DNA of 64,000 nt from Lachnospiraceae bacterium (GTDB lineage: Bacteria > Bacillota > Clostridia > Lachnospirales > Lachnospiraceae): assembly GCA_910575105.1 (NCBI GenBank), contig CAJTDK010000012.1:1-64000 (forward strand). Reading direction: 5' to 3'. Position numbers and translations under genes: made by a program. Positions 52,272-63,884 of this stretch are shown here, piece after piece; positions within the stretch are counted from its first letter, which is position 1; each line of letters starts with the position of its first letter. The notes beneath the pieces are model-generated. The model was given only the letters and a program-made list of their open reading frames with translations, did not search any database and was not told the origin of the DNA.

Positions 52272-53459
52272 TTATAATTCCAGCCGCATGATCTCAGAAT
52301 CACACCCATTATGAAACCGCGGGCAGGACGTACAGTCCGAGATCGGCGGTGCATCCTCCCTTGGAATGACCTCAAACCCGAGCTTTTTATAAAAGCCCGG
52401 CACCTTGGCCGTGAGCAAAAGACGCTTGGCATCCCACTCCTTCGCCTCTCCGATCATATACTCCAGCAGCTTCTTCCCAAGTCCTTTCCCCTGATATGCC
52501 TCCTCTACCGCCACCGAGCGGATCAGAAATTCGCCGTACGCCTTCGCCAGAGAACCTCCGCCGATGCGTCTTCCGCTCTCCTTATCCAACATCTCAAAAC
52601 AGACTAAGAGTCCTTCCGGGTCCGGGTCATCCGGCTTGAATTCAAGCCCTGCCTCGATAAACATCGGCAGCATGTCCTTAAAATTTCTGGATTTTTTGAT
52701 CACCACGGATTCCCCGTCTGCGCTCTTTCGTCCGGATATCTTAAGAAACTCCCTGGTCCTTTCCTCTTTTGGATTCTCCAGAACCTCCTTTGCAGGCCCT
52801 TCTTCTACAATTCTTCCACCATCCATAAATATTACCCTGTCGGCAACCTCCTTTGCAAACTGCATCTCATGGGTCACAATGATCATCGTAAAATGTGCCC
52901 TGGCAAGCTTCCGTATAACCTCCAGAACCTCCTGCACCCACTCTGGGTCAAGCGCAGATGTAGGTTCGTCAAAAAGCAGCACATTCGGCTCTGTCGCCAT
53001 AGAACGCGCGATAGCAACTCTCTGCTGCTGTCCGCCGGAAAGCGTAACCGGGTACTGGGTAAGCTTCTTTGCCATGCCTACCTTTTCCAGATACTGAACC
53101 GCTATCCTTTCCGCTTCATCCTTCTTCATCTTCTTCGCCGAAATCAGCGGCTCCATCACATTGTGTAGCACGTCCTTGTTGGAAAACAGGTTAAAGTTCT
53201 GAAAGATCATGGCAGAATGCTTTCTCAGCTCATGAATCTCCTTCTTAGACGCCTTTCCCGCCGTGACCGTGATCTCTCCTATGGTGATCCGGCCCTCGTC
53301 AGGAGTCTCCAGATAGTTCATGCATCTAAGCAGCGTAGACTTTCCCGTCCCGGAGGAGCCGATGACCGCCACCACTTCACCCTTTTCTATCTCAAGGTCG
53401 ATTCCCTTAAGCACCTCAAGGCTCCCGAAATGCTTATGTAAATTCTGTATCTTTATCAT
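52272..53459 (-). CDS. Polar amino acid ABC ATPase fused to a GNAT acetyltransferase domain
   Basis: 395 aa. Residues 1 to about 240 are a GlnQ/TcyC-type ATPase ([43 protein letters not shown]). Residues about 255-395 are a GNAT domain with the acetyl-CoA loop [20 protein letters not shown] and [17 protein letters not shown]. The end carries a [11 protein letters not shown] cluster that may bind metal. The ATPase serves the permease and binding protein encoded upstream. What the GNAT part acetylates is unknown. Start at 53459 gives the normal [12 protein letters not shown]. Confidence 0.88.
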   Translation of the reverse strand: MIKIQNLHKHFGSLEVLKGIDLEIEKGEVVAVIGSSGTGKSTLLRCMNYLETPDEGRITIGEITVTAGKASKKEIHELRKHSAMIFQNFNLFSNKDVLHNVMEPLISAKKMKKDEAERIAVQYLEKVGMAKKLTQYPVTLSGGQQQRVAIARSMATEPNVLLFDEPTSALDPEWVQEVLEVIRKLARAHFTMIIVTHEMQFAKEVADRVIFMDGGRIVEEGPAKEVLENPKEERTREFLKISGRKSADGESVVIKKSRNFKDMLPMFIEAGLEFKPDDPDPEGLLVCFEMLDKESGRRIGGGSLAKAYGEFLIRSVAVEEAYQGKGLGKKLLEYMIGEAKEWDAKRLLLTAKVPGFYKKLGFEVIPREDAPPISDCTSCPRFHNGCDSEIMRLEL

Positions 53460-53475
53460 CTGCCTGCCCCTTTGC

Positions 53476-54141
53476 CTATCTATTATACCCGACTGCGAGA
53501 CGTTTTTCAACCACCGCCTCCAGCCGTTCCAATATAAGAATGATCACCCAGTACAAAAGCATCAAAACCATATAAGCCTCAAAATAATTAAACGTCACCG
53601 ACGCCCGAAGGCTTGCCGTCGCCGTGATCTCGATAACCCCGATAGTAAATGCCATAGACGTGCCCTTCACAATATCCACCAGATTATTAAAAAGAGACGG
53701 AACCGCCACCCTTGTGGCCTGGGGCAGCACGATCCGGAACATGGTCTGCACCGGGGTCATCCCGTGAGCCAGCGCCGCCTCCTTCTGCCCTTCGGACACC
53801 GACAGCAGCGAGCCCCTTACCACTTCCTTCATATACGCCGCAGAATTCAGCGTAAGCCCTGCCACGCACACCGTAAACGCCGGGATATCCCTCAGCGAGG
53901 CGATAAAGGTCGGAATACCGAAATACAGCAAAAACAACTGCGGAATCAAAGGTGTTCCCCGAAAAAATGAAACATACACGGCGCAGACTTGCCTAAGCAC
54001 CGGCACCCGGAAATAATCGATCACCGCTATCGCTATGGCAAGCACAAGCGACGCCGCGAAAGACAGCGCAGTCAGAGACAGCGTCACCGGGAGAACCTTG
54101 AGCATCGCTCCCAAAGTATTTAAAGAAAATTCCAAACTCAA
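53476..54141 (-). CDS. Amino acid ABC transporter permease (His/Glu/Gln/Cys type)
   Basis: 221 aa with five to six membrane segments, [17 protein letters not shown] near the first half and the ATPase-contact [17 protein letters not shown]. These are HisM/TcyB-class signatures. It forms a homodimer channel with the ATPase encoded 16 bases downstream. Confidence 0.92.
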   Translation of the reverse strand: MSLEFSLNTLGAMLKVLPVTLSLTALSFAASLVLAIAIAVIDYFRVPVLRQVCAVYVSFFRGTPLIPQLFLLYFGIPTFIASLRDIPAFTVCVAGLTLNSAAYMKEVVRGSLLSVSEGQKEAALAHGMTPVQTMFRIVLPQATRVAVPSLFNNLVDIVKGTSMAFTIGVIEITATASLRASVTFNYFEAYMVLMLLYWVIILILERLEAVVEKRLAVGYNR

Positions 54142-54159
54142 TTTTAAGGCCTCCTGAAA

Positions 54160-55017
54160 TTACTGCGCATCTGCCGGTTTCTCAGAAATATCGATGTCAA
54201 ACCATTTTTCAGACAAGGTCTTTAACGTCCCGTCCTCCCGCATCCCGTCAAGGGCTTCCGAAACCACTTTTGCAAGCTCCTCCCCGCGCTCTGTCTTCGC
54301 AAAAGGATAAGCATTGGTCTCCAGTATATCTGTCTTTCCCAGGATTTTTAAATTGTCCACTTCCTTCACCGTCGTGTTGCAGGAAGTCTCCGCTCTCGGC
54401 CAGAGATCGCACCTTCCAAGAGCCACATCCTGCACAGACATGCCGTCATAATACGTAGGCTCAAGCTCGATCCCATATTCTTTATTGATGGCATTTACAA
54501 TGATCTCATCACTTGTATTGCTCTCACAGGAGATCGTCATCCCAGTAGCAAGGTCCTCCATAGATTTCAGCTTTTCATTATCCTTAGCTGCCAGCAGGCA
54601 GTAAACATTGTATGCATAAGGCGTGGAAAATGTATACTTCTTTTCCCGCTCCTGCGTCACGGATATCTGCTCCCCAACAGAATCCAGGCGGTCAGATTCC
54701 AGCATCGGCCACATGGCGTCCCAGTCCATGACCTGATAGTCAATCTCATAGCCTGTACGCTTTCCAATCTCCTGCCACACATCGAAATCATAACCCTGAA
54801 GACTTCCGTCGTCGCCTGTCTGAATCCAGCCCGGCGTCGTCGCCTCGCACCCGATGCGGATCACCTTCCCGTCTTCTGAAGCTTCAGCAGACTCCTCTTT
54901 TGCAGTCCCTTCCTTTGTCTCCCCGCCGCTTTCTGCCGTTTCCTTAGCCCCGCATCCTACAAGCGCCGCCAGAGCCACACACAAAAGCATCCCTAAAATT
55001 CTTCCTCTCATTTTCAT
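54160..55017 (-). CDS. Amino acid (cystine-type) ABC substrate-binding lipoprotein
   Basis: 285 aa. Lipobox ALVGCGAK, a Glu/Ser/Lys linker, then a type 2 binding-protein fold (IRIGCEATTPGWIQ, GYDFDVWQEIGKRTGYEI, VQDVALGRCDLWPRA). The class imports polar amino acids. Cystine is the likely ligand given the neighbouring C-S lyase, but this is inference. It starts the operon. Confidence 0.9.
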   Translation of the reverse strand: MKMRGRILGMLLCVALAALVGCGAKETAESGGETKEGTAKEESAEASEDGKVIRIGCEATTPGWIQTGDDGSLQGYDFDVWQEIGKRTGYEIDYQVMDWDAMWPMLESDRLDSVGEQISVTQEREKKYTFSTPYAYNVYCLLAAKDNEKLKSMEDLATGMTISCESNTSDEIIVNAINKEYGIELEPTYYDGMSVQDVALGRCDLWPRAETSCNTTVKEVDNLKILGKTDILETNAYPFAKTERGEELAKVVSEALDGMREDGTLKTLSEKWFDIDISEKPADAQ

Positions 55018-55175
55018 TTGTCTTATGTCCTTTCATGAATAAAAAATTACTGGTTCAGATTTCATTGTACTAGACATAAGGCAAACACGCTAATTGTTTT
55101 ATCACATATCATCATAGATGCTTTCTATAAATATTCTCTGTATTCTCAACCAAGGCAGGCCGAGGCCCCTGATGA

Positions 55176-56366
55176 TCACTCATCAAAGGCCTCCTTCATC
55201 TTACCCATAAATCCTTTTCTCTTCTTGCCTGTTCCAGAACTTCCGCTGTTTCCTGTGCCCGCCGAATTCAGCGTGTTCCCTGACAGCTCGTCAAACCGCC
55301 TTAAGGCCTCTTTAGCCTCGGCGCTTAAGCGCTCCGGCGTCTGGATCACCAGCGTCACGTAGTGGTCGCCCCGCACCTGTGAATTTCTCACAGACGGAAC
55401 TCCCTTGCCCTTTAAGCGCACTTTCGTGTCCGTCTTCGTCCCCGGCTTAACTGTATATAATACCTCGCCGTCAACCGTCTTGATCTTCACATCCGCGCCA
55501 AGCGCCGCCTGGGCAAAGGAGATCGGTACGGTAGAAAAGATGTGCATATCCTGCCTCTGGAAGATCGGATGTCTGGACACGCTGACCTCCACAAGCAGAT
55601 CTCCTCTCGGCCCGCCGTTGGCCCCCGGCTCGCCCTTATCGCGGATCCGGATGCTCTGCCCGTTGTCGATACCCGCCGGAATGGTAACGGCGATCTTCTT
55701 CCGGTTGGACACATAACCCGTGCCCTGACAGTCCGGACATTTATCCCTGATGATCTTTCCTGTACCGCCGCAGTCCGGACAGGTCTGTACATTCTGCACC
55801 GTTCCAAAGAAGGACTGCTGGGTATAGACAACCTGCCCCTTGCCGCCGCACTTTTTACAAGTCTCCGGTGAGGTGCCCGGCTTCGCGCCTGTACCGCTAC
55901 ATTTCGGGCAGGAGTCCTTTAATACAACGTCAAGCTCCTTCTCACACCCGAATACCGCTTCCTCGAAGGTCACGCGCACGCTTTTTCGCACATTCATGCC
56001 TTTCATGGGACCCTGGCTGCGGCCTCTTCTGCCGCCGCCCCCGAACAGGTCCCCGAAGATATCTCCGAAGATATCGCTGAAATCCGCGCCGCTGAAATCA
56101 AAGCCTCCAAATCCGCCTGCGCCTCCGGCTCCGCCCTCAAATGCTGCATGGCCAAACTGGTCATACTGACGGCGTTTCTCCGGATCGCTAAGTACCGCAT
56201 AAGCCTCTGATGCCTCTTTAAACTTCTTCTCTGCCTCCGCATCCCCCGGGTTCATATCCGGATGGTACTTTTTGGCAACCTGCCGGTAGGCTTTCTTAAG
56301 GGCCGAATCGTCCGCATCCTTCCCGACGCCCAGCACTTCATAATAATCTCTTTTTGCTTCTGCCAT
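55176..56366 (-). CDS. dnaJ: Chaperone protein DnaJ
   Basis: 396 aa full-length type I J protein. J domain with HPD in [10 protein letters not shown], Gly/Phe-rich region to about residue 125, four zinc-finger repeats ([32 protein letters not shown]), and the substrate-binding C-terminal domains. It delivers unfolded proteins to DnaK and stimulates its ATPase. Last gene of the heat-shock operon. Confidence 0.97.
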   Translation of the reverse strand: MAEAKRDYYEVLGVGKDADDSALKKAYRQVAKKYHPDMNPGDAEAEKKFKEASEAYAVLSDPEKRRQYDQFGHAAFEGGAGGAGGFGGFDFSGADFSDIFGDIFGDLFGGGGRRGRSQGPMKGMNVRKSVRVTFEEAVFGCEKELDVVLKDSCPKCSGTGAKPGTSPETCKKCGGKGQVVYTQQSFFGTVQNVQTCPDCGGTGKIIRDKCPDCQGTGYVSNRKKIAVTIPAGIDNGQSIRIRDKGEPGANGGPRGDLLVEVSVSRHPIFQRQDMHIFSTVPISFAQAALGADVKIKTVDGEVLYTVKPGTKTDTKVRLKGKGVPSVRNSQVRGDHYVTLVIQTPERLSAEAKEALRRFDELSGNTLNSAGTGNSGSSGTGKKRKGFMGKMKEAFDE

Positions 56367-56412
56367 GATTTATCCCTTTCTTAATCTCCGTCCTGCTACA
56401 TAACGCAAGGAA

Positions 56413-56456
56413 GTTCCGGGATACCGGACCTTATGAAAATCCAGATCTCCCGGAAC
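56413..56456 (-). other. Hairpin between dnaK and dnaJ
   Basis: A perfect 9-bp repeat GTTCCGGGA/TCCCGGAAC with a 26-base interior, in the 125-base gap. No U-run follows. It may lower dnaJ expression or mark an mRNA processing site. Confidence 0.5.
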
Positions 56457-56491
56457 AATTCCGCATTTAATTAAAAACAACCGCACAGGTC

Positions 56492-58435
<1,944 letters not shown>

Positions 58436-58473
58436 TTACTTGCTGTCATTCTGCCAATGCTGTGCCGGATCTA

Positions 58474-59169
58474 TCAGTTCGCCACCTTTACCATACTGTG
58501 CCGCACAACACTGTCCCGGTAAAGATAACCTTTCTGCAGTTCTTCTACGACGATATTCTCGCCAAGTTCTGCGTCGTCCACATGCATCACGGCGTTGTGG
58601 AACTCCGGATCAAATTCTTTGCCTGCTGCCTCGATGGCCTTCACGCCGATGCCCTCAAGCGCCGTCATCAGCTGCTTATACACCATCTCCATGCCCTGGA
58701 CGAAGGGATCGTCCTTCTCCCCGTCCTTCGCTGTACCAAGCCCTCTCTCAAAGTTATCCACAACCGGAAGGATCTTCTCGATGACATCCTTCGCCCCGAC
58801 CTCGTACATCTGTGACTTTTCCTTTTCTGTACGCTTGCGGAAATTGTCAAACTCCGCCATCTGGCGGGTGAGCCGGTCAGTAAGCTCCTCGATTTTTTCC
58901 TCTTTTTTGTCCTTTTTCTTTTTTCCGAATAATCTCTTTTTCTCTGTATCTTCACCGCTCTTTGCATCAGGATCTTCCGGTCTTTCCATCTCGGCGTCCC
59001 CTGATTCCGAACCCTCAGAAACCTCTGCTGCGTCCTCTTCTGATTCTGGAGCTTTAGCTTTTGCATCCTTGCCGCCGGCCTCTTCCTCTGCCTGCGCTGC
59101 AGCCTTCTTCGCTTCCTCCACTGCTTCCTTTACCATCTCTTCCTGGCTTTTCTCCTGCTGATTATCCAA
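58474..59169 (-). CDS. grpE: Nucleotide exchange factor GrpE
   Basis: 231 aa. A long acidic, Lys/Ala-rich, probably coiled N-terminus of about 95 residues comes first. The GrpE domain follows (YEVGAKDVIEKILPVVDNFE, VEEFDPEFHNAVMHVDDA-type region, ELQKGYLYRDSVVRHSMVKV). It releases ADP from DnaK. It sits between hrcA and dnaK as usual. Confidence 0.96.
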   Translation of the reverse strand: MDNQQEKSQEEMVKEAVEEAKKAAAQAEEEAGGKDAKAKAPESEEDAAEVSEGSESGDAEMERPEDPDAKSGEDTEKKRLFGKKKKDKKEEKIEELTDRLTRQMAEFDNFRKRTEKEKSQMYEVGAKDVIEKILPVVDNFERGLGTAKDGEKDDPFVQGMEMVYKQLMTALEGIGVKAIEAAGKEFDPEFHNAVMHVDDAELGENIVVEELQKGYLYRDSVVRHSMVKVAN

Positions 59170-59202
59170 GAGCTATTCCACCTTTCTACTCGTTCTCTTA
59201 TT

Positions 59203-60255
59203 CTACGAAGCTTTTCCGCCTCCATGAAACATCTGGTCTAATTCACTCTGCAGACGCTTCATGGATTTTAACACATGTTCATAATCCATTCTCTTCGGCC
59301 CGATAATCCCTATCGTTCCCTTCATCCCGTCACCTAATTCATAAGTAGCGGTAACAACACTGCAGTCCTTCATCGTCTGCACCGGCGCCTCATCGCCGAT
59401 ATAAACCTGAATCCCTGTATTATCCTCCTGCGATAAGGTCTGGGTCACCAGCTCAGTAAGCTGCTGCTTTTCCTCAAAGGCACTGATGATCTCCTGTGCG
59501 CTCTGCTTGTCGGAAAGCTCCGGATACTTGAAAATGTTCGTGGCGCCGCTGGTATATATCTGCATATCCTCATCCACCTGAATGGCGTCCGCCACCGCAT
59601 CCAGCACATTTCCAACCACCTCGCTGTGGATGCCTGCCTGCTCCTTAAGCCTTGCGATCAGCCCCAGATTGATCTCTTCGATGGGCATACCGTTCAGGGT
59701 CGTGTTAAGCAGCATATTCAGCTTCAGGAGATTCTCATTGCTCAAGGGCTCATCAACCCGGATGATCTTGTTCTTGAGCACATTGCCGCCGAGCATGATC
59801 ACTGCAATGATCTGCTCCTGATCCACCATCGTAAGCTGGATGAACTTAATCTTATTGCTGCTGCCCATAGGCGTGGAGACCATCGTGGCGTAATTGGTGC
59901 TGCTTGCCAGAACCTTCGCCGCCTGCTTGAGAAGCTGCTCCATCCTGTCAGCCTTCTCAAGCATCTGCTCCTCCTTTTCCAGAAGCTCCTGCTCCTTTTC
60001 ATCCATCAGCATATCCACATATAGCCGATAACCTTTATCTGAAGGGATACGTCCTGCCGACGTGTGAGGCTGCATGATAAACCCAAGCTCTTCCAGATCA
60101 GCCATCTCATTGCGGATCGTCGCAGAGCTTAAGTTCATATCCGTGTATTTGGAAATGGTCCTTGAACCCACCGGCTCTCCGGTCTCCAGATAGGTCTTGA
60201 TGATCGCATGGAGAATCTTGAGCTTTCTGTCGCTCAGTCCATGATCTGTTACCAT
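59203..60255 (-). CDS. hrcA: Heat-inducible transcription repressor HrcA
   Basis: 350 aa. N-terminal winged helix (VGSRTISKYTDMNLSSATIR), then the GAF-like domain of HrcA (TSAGRIPSDKGYRLYVD motif between them). It binds the CIRCE element just upstream and represses this operon; GroE feedback is the known control. First gene of hrcA-grpE-dnaK-dnaJ. Confidence 0.97.
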   Translation of the reverse strand: MVTDHGLSDRKLKILHAIIKTYLETGEPVGSRTISKYTDMNLSSATIRNEMADLEELGFIMQPHTSAGRIPSDKGYRLYVDMLMDEKEQELLEKEEQMLEKADRMEQLLKQAAKVLASSTNYATMVSTPMGSSNKIKFIQLTMVDQEQIIAVIMLGGNVLKNKIIRVDEPLSNENLLKLNMLLNTTLNGMPIEEINLGLIARLKEQAGIHSEVVGNVLDAVADAIQVDEDMQIYTSGATNIFKYPELSDKQSAQEIISAFEEKQQLTELVTQTLSQEDNTGIQVYIGDEAPVQTMKDCSVVTATYELGDGMKGTIGIIGPKRMDYEHVLKSMKRLQSELDQMFHGGGKAS

Positions 60256-60283
60256 CCATCCTCCTCCTTTCAGATTTTCCTTG

Positions 60284-60310
60284 TTAGCACTCGAAATTGA
60301 AGAGTGCTAA
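60284..60310. promoter_or_regulatory. CIRCE element (HrcA operator)
   Basis: TTAGCACTC-9 bases-GAGTGCTAA, an exact match to the CIRCE consensus, in the leader of hrcA downstream of the promoter. Confidence 0.97.
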
Positions 60311-60324
60311 CATCTTCGAATACT

Positions 60325-60353
60325 AATTTAACACTACGATTCCCGTTTGTCAA
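60325..60353 (-). promoter_or_regulatory. Promoter of the hrcA operon
   Basis: Minus-strand TTGACA (60348-60353), 17-base spacer and TAAATT (60325-60330). The transcription start would fall just before CIRCE, so HrcA binding blocks initiation. Confidence 0.85.
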
Positions 60354-60393
60354 CATAGTTTATGCAATTTTTATAAAACAATTTTTATCGGAC

Positions 60394-60434
60394 AAAAAAA
60401 GCGCAGCGCCCAAAAATCATTCAGACTCTGCACT
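60394..60434 (-). terminator. Rho-independent terminator after the D,D-carboxypeptidase
   Basis: On the minus strand AGTGCAG and CTGCGCT (one G-U) enclose a loop and are followed by TTTTTTTG. It starts 16 bases after the stop codon. Confidence 0.8.
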
Positions 60435-60449
60435 TTCCTTTATGTCCGG

Positions 60450-61757
60450 TTACAGCAGCATTTTTTTCACCACATCGCCCATGGCGCTTTTATAGCTTAC
60501 CTGCTTCACTGCTTCCTCTGTGACAATATCTATACTTCCAATCTTCTCCCCGCTCAGATAGTACGCTGCCTCTCCCACTTTCGTTCCCTTTTTCACCGGC
60601 GCCTTCAGGCTCTTTTTCACCGTGACCTTGCGCTCGATCGCATTTAAGTCGGCTCCTGTAGCATCCACATAGAAAAAAGGCTCTTTCTGTGCCACGGATA
60701 CCTTTTCACTGACGCCCCGCTTTACCTTCACCGGCTCTACAGGCTCAACCGTATTCTCTATGTATTTCTGGCATTTTCCGAAGCCGTAATTGAACAGGGT
60801 GATGGCATCTTTGTTGCGGATCTTGCTGTCATTTGCCGCCATGACCACCGCGATCAGCTCCATATCTTCTTTTTTCGCCGTTGCGGAGATACAGAACTTT
60901 GCCTTGCTCGTAGAGCCAGTCTTAAGCCCTGTGGCATGCTCGTAGTGGCGGATCAGTTTGTTCGTGTTGCTGAGTCCGAATTCCTTCTCTCCCTTTTTTG
61001 TCTTATGGGTGATGTTCTCCATCCAGATCATACAGTAATCGTGGATCTGCGGATATTTCGTAATCAGCTCTCTGGACATCAGGGCGATGTCCCTGGCCGT
61101 GGTAAGGTGGCCGTCCGTGTCGAGGCCGTTGCAGTTCTTAAAATGGGTGTTCTCCATACCGAGACCCTTGGCGCGCCCATTCATCCTCGCCACGAACTCC
61201 TCCTCGCTTCCGGCGATGAATTCTGCCATTGCCACACAGGCGTCATTGGCACTTGCCACGGAAATACACTTGATCATCGTGTCCACCGTCTGCGTCTCCC
61301 CAGGCTCCAAAAACACCTGGGAACCGCCCATGGACGCCGCATACTCCGAAGTCGTCACCTCATCCTCAAGCTTGATCTTTCCCTCATCCAACGCATCGAA
61401 AATCAGCAGCAGCGTCATGACCTTTGTGACACTGGCCGGCGGCCTCTTCTTATCCGGATCCTTCTCATAAATAATCTGTCCTGTTGTCGTTTCCATCAAA
61501 ATAGCAGAAGGGGCTGACACCGTATCTTTTCCGCCAGCCTTTTTCTCCTTCTGCTGTTCCTGATCTTCTTCCTTCTGCTGTTTTTCCTGTCCTTCTTCTG
61601 CCGTTTCCCCTGGTACTTCTTCTCCTGCCGCCTCTCCGTACTGAATCAGCCTTTCGTAATCATCCCCGATATCGGAGGCAGCCGCCGGAAACGGTACGCA
61701 CATTCCGAGAGCTGCACATAAGGACATACAGATTACCCTCTGCAGCAAATGCTTCAT
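60450..61757 (-). CDS. D-alanyl-D-alanine carboxypeptidase (DacF-like, S11)
   Basis: 435 aa. A signal peptide of about 27 residues leads to a Glu/Gln/Lys-rich linker (about 40-72). The penicillin-binding fold carries the serine nucleophile in PPASVTKVM, SAND and HATGLKTGSTSKA, the three active-site motifs. A PBP5-type C-terminal domain follows, ending in an amphipathic tail. It trims the terminal D-Ala of peptidoglycan stem peptides outside the membrane. A monocistronic gene with its own terminator. Confidence 0.93.
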   Translation of the reverse strand: MKHLLQRVICMSLCAALGMCVPFPAAASDIGDDYERLIQYGEAAGEEVPGETAEEGQEKQQKEEDQEQQKEKKAGGKDTVSAPSAILMETTTGQIIYEKDPDKKRPPASVTKVMTLLLIFDALDEGKIKLEDEVTTSEYAASMGGSQVFLEPGETQTVDTMIKCISVASANDACVAMAEFIAGSEEEFVARMNGRAKGLGMENTHFKNCNGLDTDGHLTTARDIALMSRELITKYPQIHDYCMIWMENITHKTKKGEKEFGLSNTNKLIRHYEHATGLKTGSTSKAKFCISATAKKEDMELIAVVMAANDSKIRNKDAITLFNYGFGKCQKYIENTVEPVEPVKVKRGVSEKVSVAQKEPFFYVDATGADLNAIERKVTVKKSLKAPVKKGTKVGEAAYYLSGEKIGSIDIVTEEAVKQVSYKSAMGDVVKKMLL

Positions 61758-61831
61758 TGATAACGCTCCATAATATACTATTATTATTAATGTAAGCGCA
61801 GATGATAGAAAATATGCCTGAAATTATTGAT

Positions 61832-62695
61832 TTAGAGCCTCGCTCTCTCCCTCTCCGGATGCTCCCCCGACCACCCGGCAGGCGGCATCGCACCGATCCG
61901 GTACATATCTTCCTCTGATAGCTCAAAGGAAAACAAATCCATGTTTTGTCTCATCCGCTCTGCGGACGACGATTTCGGAAGCGGAACCACTCCTCTCTGA
62001 AGTGCGTACCGCAAGCACACCTGTGCCGGAGTTACACCGTACTTCCCCGCAAGCTCCACGATCAGCTCATCCTCAAGAACCCTTCCCCGGCCGATCGGGC
62101 TCCACGCCTGCACCAGAATCCCATGCTCCTGACAATATCTGACGACGGTTTCCTGGGTATACCCCGGATGGAACTCAATCTGATCTACCATCGGCCGGAT
62201 CCAGCAGTTTTTCAGGAGATTATCCATATGGTGGGGCAGGAAATTGCTGAGTCCGACAGCCCGGACCTTCCCTGCCTCATAAAGCTCTTCAAGCGCCCGC
62301 CAGGTCTCGATGTCAAGTCTCTTCCAGTCTCTGTGATCCGGCGACGGCTGCGGCCAATGTATGAGGTAGAGATCCAGATAGTCCGTCCCAAGCCGTTCAA
62401 GACTATCTGCACATGCCGCCTTCGCCCCCTCGTATCCCATCTCGTCCTTCCACAGCTTTGATGTGATAAAAAATTCCTCCCTGGGTATCCCGCTCTCCTT
62501 CACCGCCTGTCCAAGATAGCTTTCCGTCCCATAGAAGGATGCCGTGTCGAAATAGCGGTAGCCGCTTGCAACCGCCTCTTTCAGAATCCCCACATTGTCC
62601 CCCGTAGCCGCCTTGTATGTGCCGAAGGCGACGCAAGGGATCTTTACGCCGTTATTCAAGGTATATGTATCCGAAATATGGTTAAGTCTCATCAT
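61832..62695 (-). CDS. Aldo/keto reductase
   Basis: 287 aa from the ATG at 62695 (AAGGA 7 bases upstream). Catalytic tetrad residues appear in RYFDTASFYGTE (Asp, Tyr), ITSKLWKDE (Lys) and YLIHWPQP (His); the NADPH site PKSSSAERMRQNMD is at the C-terminus. It reduces small aldehydes or ketones in the cytosol. Substrate not evident. Confidence 0.93.
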   Translation of the reverse strand: MMRLNHISDTYTLNNGVKIPCVAFGTYKAATGDNVGILKEAVASGYRYFDTASFYGTESYLGQAVKESGIPREEFFITSKLWKDEMGYEGAKAACADSLERLGTDYLDLYLIHWPQPSPDHRDWKRLDIETWRALEELYEAGKVRAVGLSNFLPHHMDNLLKNCWIRPMVDQIEFHPGYTQETVVRYCQEHGILVQAWSPIGRGRVLEDELIVELAGKYGVTPAQVCLRYALQRGVVPLPKSSSAERMRQNMDLFSFELSEEDMYRIGAMPPAGWSGEHPERERARL

Positions 62696-62768
62696 ATTCA
62701 TTCCTTTCTTTGGTAATAGAGAAAATTCGTATCCGTATTTCCTGCGCACTCTTCAATCTGCGTCTCAC

Positions 62769-63626
62769 TTAATATCTCAGCTTTATATTGGATAGCGACA
62801 CCTCCGCCTCATATCCTTTTGTGTACAACATGTACTCCATCCCGCTCTTGGCCAGGTCAATATGGTTCTGCGGCGCGATCATAATCTCCTCGACAGGAAG
62901 GTTTTTCTCACTCAGCAAAATCTCAATATAAGGAAGCATAAATCCGTCCTTGGCCCGGAAATACACCTTCGTATCCTTCTGCTTTTTAAAAATAAACCGG
63001 TACTCCTGTTCCTCTGCAAATCCCCCATGCTTAAAAAGCATGGCATAGACGTCCGCCGTCCGCTGAAATTTCCTGCAGGCTTTTTGATAAGTGCCGTCTT
63101 TGCGGTTCCTGCGCCCCATATCCAGCACTTCATCCAAGGGCATCCGAAAGAGATTGGGCAGATAATTGCAGATATTTTTCCGGATAAGCTGCTTCTGCTT
63201 CTTCCCGTCATAAACCACAAGCCCATGGTAGGCAATCTCCGCCGCCTCCTCAATCCTTGCTATGATCTCATCGCTGCGAAAGCCTATGTTATACCCAGTC
63301 TTGTTCCCGAACTCTGACCACATCGTAATGCTGTCCCGGCATTTTGAAAAAGAAAGGACAAAATACTCCCGGCTCTTCTCCCTCCCGGCATAGATGGAAT
63401 CCTTAAGAAACATCTCCTTAAGCGCCGTATCTTTGATATGCTCCCCGCACACCTCGTCGATGATCCCGTAAATATATGAAAACTCAGTGGGATCATTCAA
63501 AAAATCGCTCTTTGTGGCCCAAAAGCAGTTGTGGTTGATAATACCATTAATCCCGTTGCTCTTTGTATAATGATACAGAATGCTGCCCTTCTCTGCCTGT
63601 TCCAGCTTTACCTGTCTTCCTGACAT
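62769..63626 (-). CDS. DUF2971 domain protein
   Basis: 285 aa. ILYHYTKSNGINGI near the N-terminus, WATKSDFLNDPTEFSYIYG, and a central FVLSFSKCRDSITMWSEFG are the hallmarks of DUF2971. The family's activity is unknown. It is a soluble protein, on its own in this segment, 73 bases after the aldo/keto reductase start on the same strand. Nothing here makes it a defence gene. Confidence 0.85.
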   Translation of the reverse strand: MSGRQVKLEQAEKGSILYHYTKSNGINGIINHNCFWATKSDFLNDPTEFSYIYGIIDEVCGEHIKDTALKEMFLKDSIYAGREKSREYFVLSFSKCRDSITMWSEFGNKTGYNIGFRSDEIIARIEEAAEIAYHGLVVYDGKKQKQLIRKNICNYLPNLFRMPLDEVLDMGRRNRKDGTYQKACRKFQRTADVYAMLFKHGGFAEEQEYRFIFKKQKDTKVYFRAKDGFMLPYIEILLSEKNLPVEEIMIAPQNHIDLAKSGMEYMLYTKGYEAEVSLSNIKLRY

Positions 63627-63780
63627 GTTCTCCCCCTCTCCTGATCAAACATATGTTATTCCCTGTGTCAAATGAACGTCCATGTTCCGTCTTTTTCCTC
63701 TATTCTTATGATAACTGCTTTTGATGGATTTGTACACCAATTTCATCTGTTCTTTTATAAAATGCGTGACGGTACAATTA

Positions 63781-63811
63781 CTGTTCACGGCTCAGGAATG
63801 CGCACTGGCTG
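63781..63811 (-). repeat. Partial copy of the structured repeat
   Basis: CTGTTCACGGCTCAGGAATG and the following CGCACTGGCTG match the complement of the right end of the element at 47865-48010 with two differences. The sequence then diverges, so this is a truncated or degenerate copy. Confidence 0.7.
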
Positions 63812-63820
63812 ACACAAAAA

Positions 63821-63859
63821 AGCACACTGCCGGCTCACCCACAAGCCGGACAGTGTACT
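63821..63859 (-). terminator. Terminator of the heavy-metal-associated domain gene
   Basis: AGCACACTGCCGGCT pairs with AGCCGGACAGTGTACT (one bulge, one wobble), with T-runs on both sides. It lies about 25 bases after the partial gene's stop on the minus strand. Confidence 0.85.
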
Positions 63860-63884
63860 TTTTCAGCATTATCGTTTTTGTTTC

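Noticed and set aside
62769-63626. DUF2971 gene as part of an antiphage island
   Set aside because: No neighbouring nuclease, toxin, helicase or methylase; neighbours are an aldo/keto reductase and a metal-domain gene.
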